64,000 nt of DNA from Diphasiastrum complanatum (taxonomy: Eukaryota > Streptophyta > Lycopodiopsida > Lycopodiales > Lycopodiaceae), in contig CM055095.1 of NCBI GenBank assembly GCA_029204225.1, positions 62,958,523-63,022,522 on the forward strand, read 5' to 3'. Position 1 is the stretch's first letter, and every line of letters begins with the position of its first letter. A program made the translations under genes and the position numbers. The notes beneath the pieces were generated by a model. It saw only the letters and a program-made list of their open reading frames with translations, did not search any database and was not told the DNA's origin. Positions 50,201 to 57,000 of the stretch are shown here, piece after piece.

Positions 50201-50929
50201 TGATGCTTCAGGGCTTCCCGTCAGACTGAGTTATCTCTCTCAGGCGTTGTCTTTTGGCTTGCGCTACGGCATTGGTCAGCTTCGGGTCTCTTCTCATCAG
50301 CTCGCTATTGAGACAGGCAGATACACAGACACGCCATGACCCTTACGGATATGTCAGTGTTGTACACTACAGGAGGTTGAGGATGAGCTTCATTTCATTT
50401 TCAGATGTCCAGCTTACTATGAGATCAGAGGCAGATACCATTGTCTCTATCGGGACATTCCACACACACTTGGTTCCTTCTTTGCCCATCCAGATGCAAG
50501 ATGTGTGGGTCTGCTATTACGACAGATGTTCTCTTCTGTTGGATGATCAGGATGTTGACCACAGCCAGCCACATATTATAGTTTTCTTTCAGAAAAGAGT
50601 TAGGGATGATACTTCAGACAGTGAGATTGACATTCCAGCTCGACGACCGAAGGTTATCTAGATCTAGAGTTCGTCACCAGAGGTCACCATGTGCCTCACG
50701 CTTAGTTTTATTCCTCCGCGCAGCTGGTGGTTAAGCTACTGCTTTTGTACCCTCACCATAGTTGGAGGTTAACCTTTGGTTTTATTTCCAATTTATTTCT
50801 ATTTTATTCTATGTTTTAGCTGATAGAAATAAGTCCAGCATGGACAATGGTCTTTTCTGATGTACTTTTTCTTTGTCTTATGTGCCCAAGGGCACCACTC
50901 TGTAGACATTAATATATTCTATTCTACTC

Positions 50930-51028
<99 letters not shown>

Positions 51029-54000
51029 TTAAGCATTCTCTTTCCGCTTATGTGCTGCTTTTCTAGCTTAACCATAGATCTATTGTGGATCAATTCATAA
51101 CTTGTGCCCTGTTTCAGGGCGGATGAAGTATGGGAATGATGTTTCCAAGTTGCAAAGGCTTGCCATCCACGTCCTCTCAGAAGACTGTGTAGCAGTTACA
51201 TGCAAGAGAAATTGGAGTGTGTTCTTTCTGATTCATACGAAGAGGAAGAATAGACTTTATACTGCACAGTTGGGGAGGTTGGTGTTTGTGCATGACCACC
51301 TACGATTTCTGAAGAAGGGAGACCAGGGAGCCCATATAGGTAATCAGAACTAGGTAGAGTCTACCATGATTTGTCTAGAGTCTAGACTAAGAACCTTTAG
51401 GCTTCAACGTTTAAATTTGCTATTTTGTTTGAAATCATTTACTGGTACTGAGAATTGAGATCTTGGTTTAACTGGTTACTGTGAACACTTTAATTCTATA
51501 CGTTAATCCCGATGAAATCGATGTGGCAAGGGTTCCAGACTTGCAACCAAGATCACAAGACGAGGAGGATGTGTATGCTATACTCCATCGCGAGGCCCTA
51601 GCGAGCGTTTTTGATTCCCGATTTCCGATTTCCGATTCCCGATTCACTGTTGTATAATAGTATTTTTTAGATTGTAAATCGTAACTTGTAACTTAAAAGT
51701 TTGTAACCCTTGTCCAATCATCAATGTCGATCCTAAATCCCGATTCCTTGTGTGCACTACGTAGGGCCTGCCACTCGAGCTGCTGCATCACGTAGGACCA
51801 GGAGGGCAAGAGAGGGTCCGAGCCATGCCGTTGGGGACTCAAACACCTCTGAGAGTCCCTCTAACTCAGATGAGAAATCTACCGCTCACGGTGACGATGA
51901 GGATGAGGGTGAGCTTCATGATGGGGAGGATGACCCTGAGGCCATGCCAGTGCCTCCACGACTACAACTTCCGAGGTGGGCAGTTAGAGGCTAGAGCACT
52001 CCATAATCAGCATAGTAGCATACTAGGCTCCAGCATAATAGTTATACATATGAGGCCCTAGGCTTGAGCCTGGAGGCTACGCTTGAAACTCTTATCATTT
52101 ATGCTTTTACTTAAGTTTAAACTTTTGACTCTTGAATTGTAATTTGTGATTTGTCAGCGGTTTATAACTTTACTATTTATAATTTTTGGAAGTCCTTAGA
52201 TGTCTGAGACTGTGATGTGCTGCATGCATTGTGCATGGGTCATGAGTCATAACTCAACTTTTAAGTATTCAAATATGTACTATGGACTATCTTTTATGTA
52301 CTATAGCTTATAAGTTATGATGAATCATAATTTATGTAAATTGTAAATTGTAATCCGTATTTCAATCTTCTAGTTGCTGGTAAGTCATAATTGGTCAAGT
52401 CACTACGTGTGAACTTTGAAGCACTCAACATTGTGAACTTTCAACTTAGTCTTGTAATATGTGTGGAGTATGGCAGCATCTAGTATCTCCAAGTGTATGA
52501 TCACCTATGGGGTCCCATAGGGCCCAAATTAGGGCTAGACATATAAGATAAGGGCTAGGCATAGAAGTGTGATTGTTGACATGTTATCGAGTACCTACTA
52601 CCATGTCCAAAGTTTTGAAACAATTTTAAAAAGTTCTTCAATCTTCTTAAACTATAAGTTCTGACTCTGAGCATTGAAGCCATTGATTTCAATCTTGATT
52701 CTAAGGTTTGAATACTAGGTGACAGCCTACAGGTGTCTTGCTTTTATTAATCATGTACCTGCTATAATGCTATTGTGTTTCAAAACAGTTTCTCAGAGCT
52801 CCCCAAGTTTTAATCTTCTTAATTTATGACTTAAAGTTATCACAATCACTTATAAGCACTAAAGCCACTAAGTTCGAGATAGAAATTCATTACTGGATGG
52901 ATCTAGTTAGTACTAGTCTTTACATGACATGTCTAAACCCATAAAAACACATTTTCAAAAAAAATAAAAAACCCTAAAATGATTTCCCGTTTCGATCCTG
53001 GACCTCTTGTTTCAAATGCGTTTGAAACACGTTTTGAAACGGCATACGAAACGAGTTGAAAAAACATTGAAACTTAAAATAATCAATGTACACTCTGGGA
53101 TCCATGATTTTTCTGCTAAGCAAATACATGAATGAAGCATATCTATTTTGCACAAGTATGTGATTTGCTTTGCCTCTTTAATAACCCTAGATGACAAATG
53201 GGTTGAAACTTGAAACTTGAGCTTAGCTGACATACAATCTATTATGTGTGAGGAAGAGGTGCATCATCAGCTCATATTTTATAATGAGATTATAACTACC
53301 TTCTTTTATTGCAAAGCTTACATGACATCAAAAGCGAACAATCTTCTTAGCCTCAACTTGCCATTTTTTTGACCAACTTCAAAGTTAGTTGTACACCAAA
53401 CTTTTACCCTATTACAATACTGATACTTCTAGAAGAATTTTTCAGGATTAAATTTTTAAAAAAAAGCCCATCACGTTTTGGAAATTTAGAAGCATAAAAC
53501 ATACCACATCAAAGGAAACAATGATATTCAATGTTGTCGTGATGTCATCTATGAAAGGCAAAATCTGCAACCAAACACATGAACAATCGAATATTATAGG
53601 AGAGGCTAAAAAAAAATATTGATATGAAAAGATGATACTAAACCAATTATGAACTACCTTGAGACTAGAATACTGGAGAAAGTACTTAGAATGATCTAGA
53701 AAGGACTTTATATTACGCTTAACTTCATCACTCTTTTCCACTTATAACAATTATAACTGATATGAATCGCACCAGGTCATGTAAAACACTTACTACTAAT
53801 TATGGACCACCGTAAGAGCAGAAAAGAGAAGAAGGTACTTACAATGATCTGGGAAGGACTCAGCATTACACTTAACTTCATGACACTTTTCCACTTATAG
53901 CAACTATAACTAAGGATCACAATAAAAGTATGAAGCACACCAACTCATGTGAATAGGTATTGAACTAACCTTTTTTACAAGACCCAGAAGGACATTGTAC

Positions 54001-57000
54001 TCCGCTTGGATAACCAAAGCTCTGGCCTCATTCAACTTGTTATTCAGAGACATCACTGTAGTCGGCTCGAAGTATCCAATAGTTCCACTAGGATTGCTGC
54101 AAATTTCAGCATGCTAACCTTTTTGAAATCTTAACAATATTGCATTTATATGCCTTTCCTATGTGGTAAGAAGCTACATCCTTGACTAGCTTGTCTTTCA
54201 AGCAAAAATGAATGATTATGTTGATTAAAGAAATAACTGAGAGCTACTACAAGACAACCTCAAATTTCAATTTTGTCTAGAGAATATTAAAGATTTTTTT
54301 AGGATTTTGAAAAAAGGTGACTTTGAGAACAGCCAAGCAATGTGGCTAGTTAGGCCACAAGACAGCCTAATACCATGTTGGGAGAAAATGGAGATTGATC
54401 TACTAACATGATGGGAAGTATGTGAGAATGTTTTTCCATATCAAAGCACATGCTACAAAGCTTAGCTGGGAAATCTATAGCTAAAAATGATTGCTTGAAA
54501 CCCATGGCTAGAGAAACCCATAGAATAGAAGAATGATTGCTTGAAACATGTAGAAGCATGATTGTTGGGAGCTATAGTTGGGGAAATCTGTAGGTAGAAA
54601 GATGCACATTTTTAGAGTTTTAACAAACGTGTCAAAACCATAGGTTAAGTTTACAATTTTGATTTTTTATTTTGTACCTAAAAAATGTAGTAAGTTTTGT
54701 ATGTATAGAAGGATACATTCTGCACATTTTGGTATAGAATGGGCCTCTTTGCAATAAAGTATGCTCAAAAAAGGTGACAAAGCATACTTCCTAGCCTGTT
54801 GTTGACCTTTTCCTAGGTTCATTGATCATAATGTAAAAATGTACACGATAATTGAAATTTCTACATAGCACATTACTCCAAAAATGTGCAAAATCTAGTT
54901 TAGACCATATTACAAGAATGTTAAATTCAGTGAGTGCTCAGTATTAATCTATTCACAAGACATCTTCAGAACCCACAGGTTCTACATGCTAGTGCCAAAA
55001 GTACCAGGACAAATTAAGGACTCCATTTGTGCCAACCTATTTTCAAAAAAGTTTCTCGTTGATCCACATAAGACATCTTCAGAACCCGCAGGTTCTACAT
55101 GCTAGTGCCAAAAGTACCAGGACAAATTAAGGACTCCATTTGTGCCAACCTATTTTCAAAAAAGTTTCTCGTTGATCCACATAAGTAGAACACTTAAAGA
55201 CTGGAGGGTTTTTACATCCCCTAGATATCCCCGAAAAGACATGGGAAAGTATATCTATGGATTTTGTAGTTAGATTTCCTAAGACCCAACGACAAAATGA
55301 TTCTATGATTATAAAGAGTATTGGTTCTTTAGCTTACGAACTTGATCTTCAAGAAAAGTCCACTGCTCATCCACTATTTCATTAAGCTGGTTAAAATTAA
55401 GTTCACATAAAGGTGATACAATTGAAATTTGAATATGATGAAGATTAGCAAGAAGGATACATCAGTGCTTTTTTATGGATTTTTTTCAGCTGGAGGCATT
55501 ACTGTCCAAAAATAACTGCGTTTCTCACCATTATACAGTACAGGGCACATCCTAGGAGGGCCCTAGGCCTCCTCAGTCTCATAATTCATTGCTTGAACAT
55601 GACGAAATGGAGGAGAGAGACAACTCTTCATTGCTTTTCACCAAGGGAAGTCTCATCCTTTACAGAAGGAATCAACAATCAAGAAAATGATCCATTTGTC
55701 CATTTATTTTGAGGACTGATTCTTATACATTCTGATATAAATTCTAGAGATATTATGACTGCACCCAATTCTACACAACAAACAATGCACGTCAATAGCT
55801 ATGAGCCACTCTTAACATTAGCATACTTAGCGATGGCATTTGTACAACCACAGAATATAGTGCTATGTTAGCCACCTTTCTTTGGAGTAAGTGAATGCAG
55901 CAGATAAGGGATACTCCCTCAACGGCAGCAAAGTTCAAAAATTAAGAAAGTGAGTTGCCTATCTGCAATTTGAGTATGCAGTCAAGCATTTTACCGGTAG
56001 AATCAAGAAAATGTAACCTTCTGTTCTTCAATATCCTCTATCAATGAGTTATGTACTGAAGTATGTATTGCTGGCATCTTCTTACCTTCTTAACAGAATC
56101 CCAGAAACTTTATTCCACAATTCAGAAGACAGAGCAAGACACAGCCTTCCATCAACGTTTACAACCTCCTGATGAAAAAAGCCTTCAAGTTAAATTCCAC
56201 TACAAGGAGGGACGACAAGTACATTTCAGACAATGCTATTTTTGACACATTCTGACACGACTTTGGAAACACCACATGGAAGAGGATTATCACCTGATCA
56301 CTAGCTGCAATTCCTGTTTTCTCCTGAAGAATGCTTCTCAAAAGTTGTCGCAGCTGCACAAAAGACACGACTAACAAAGCAAACTAGGCCATCATGACAA
56401 AAACCTCAATAATAAATTTCATGCCAAGTAGATTTTTCGTGCAGCAACAGCACACTACATAGGAAGTGGGACATTGAAGCTTAGAAGCCCGTTCTGACCA
56501 AAATGGGTCGGAACGTTCCGTTCCGAACATTCCATGCGTTCCGGAACGTTCCTGGTCAGAACGATATTCATAATAATTTAATTATTTTGATTATTTATAT
56601 GAATTAAATGCTTTGTAAAAAAACGTATTTTTTTTTTTTTTGAGGGCATCGTTCTGGAACGGAATGCGTTCCAGAACGCGTTCCGTTCCGGAACAGGCAA
56701 CTAAGCATTGAAGTATGGGCACGGTAGGTGCAGCTAACAGTACAAAGTGTCATTCCTCAAAGCTGGAGCTAACTATGATCCCAGTTATGCAGAAATGATT
56801 GCTGCTTAGAATCACTAACTTTGAATCAATTTGAGCTATTCTGAGAAATTAACAATACCTCATACTTAAAGTTAATGGTAATTATTACTTGGAGTATGAA
56901 ACCTATTTTCTCCAGTAACTTGGAGCACTGTCTGAAGTTTGCTCAGTCTCAATAATTGTTCCGCTATGTTCACATGCAAGAGCAAGAATAATTAATATCT

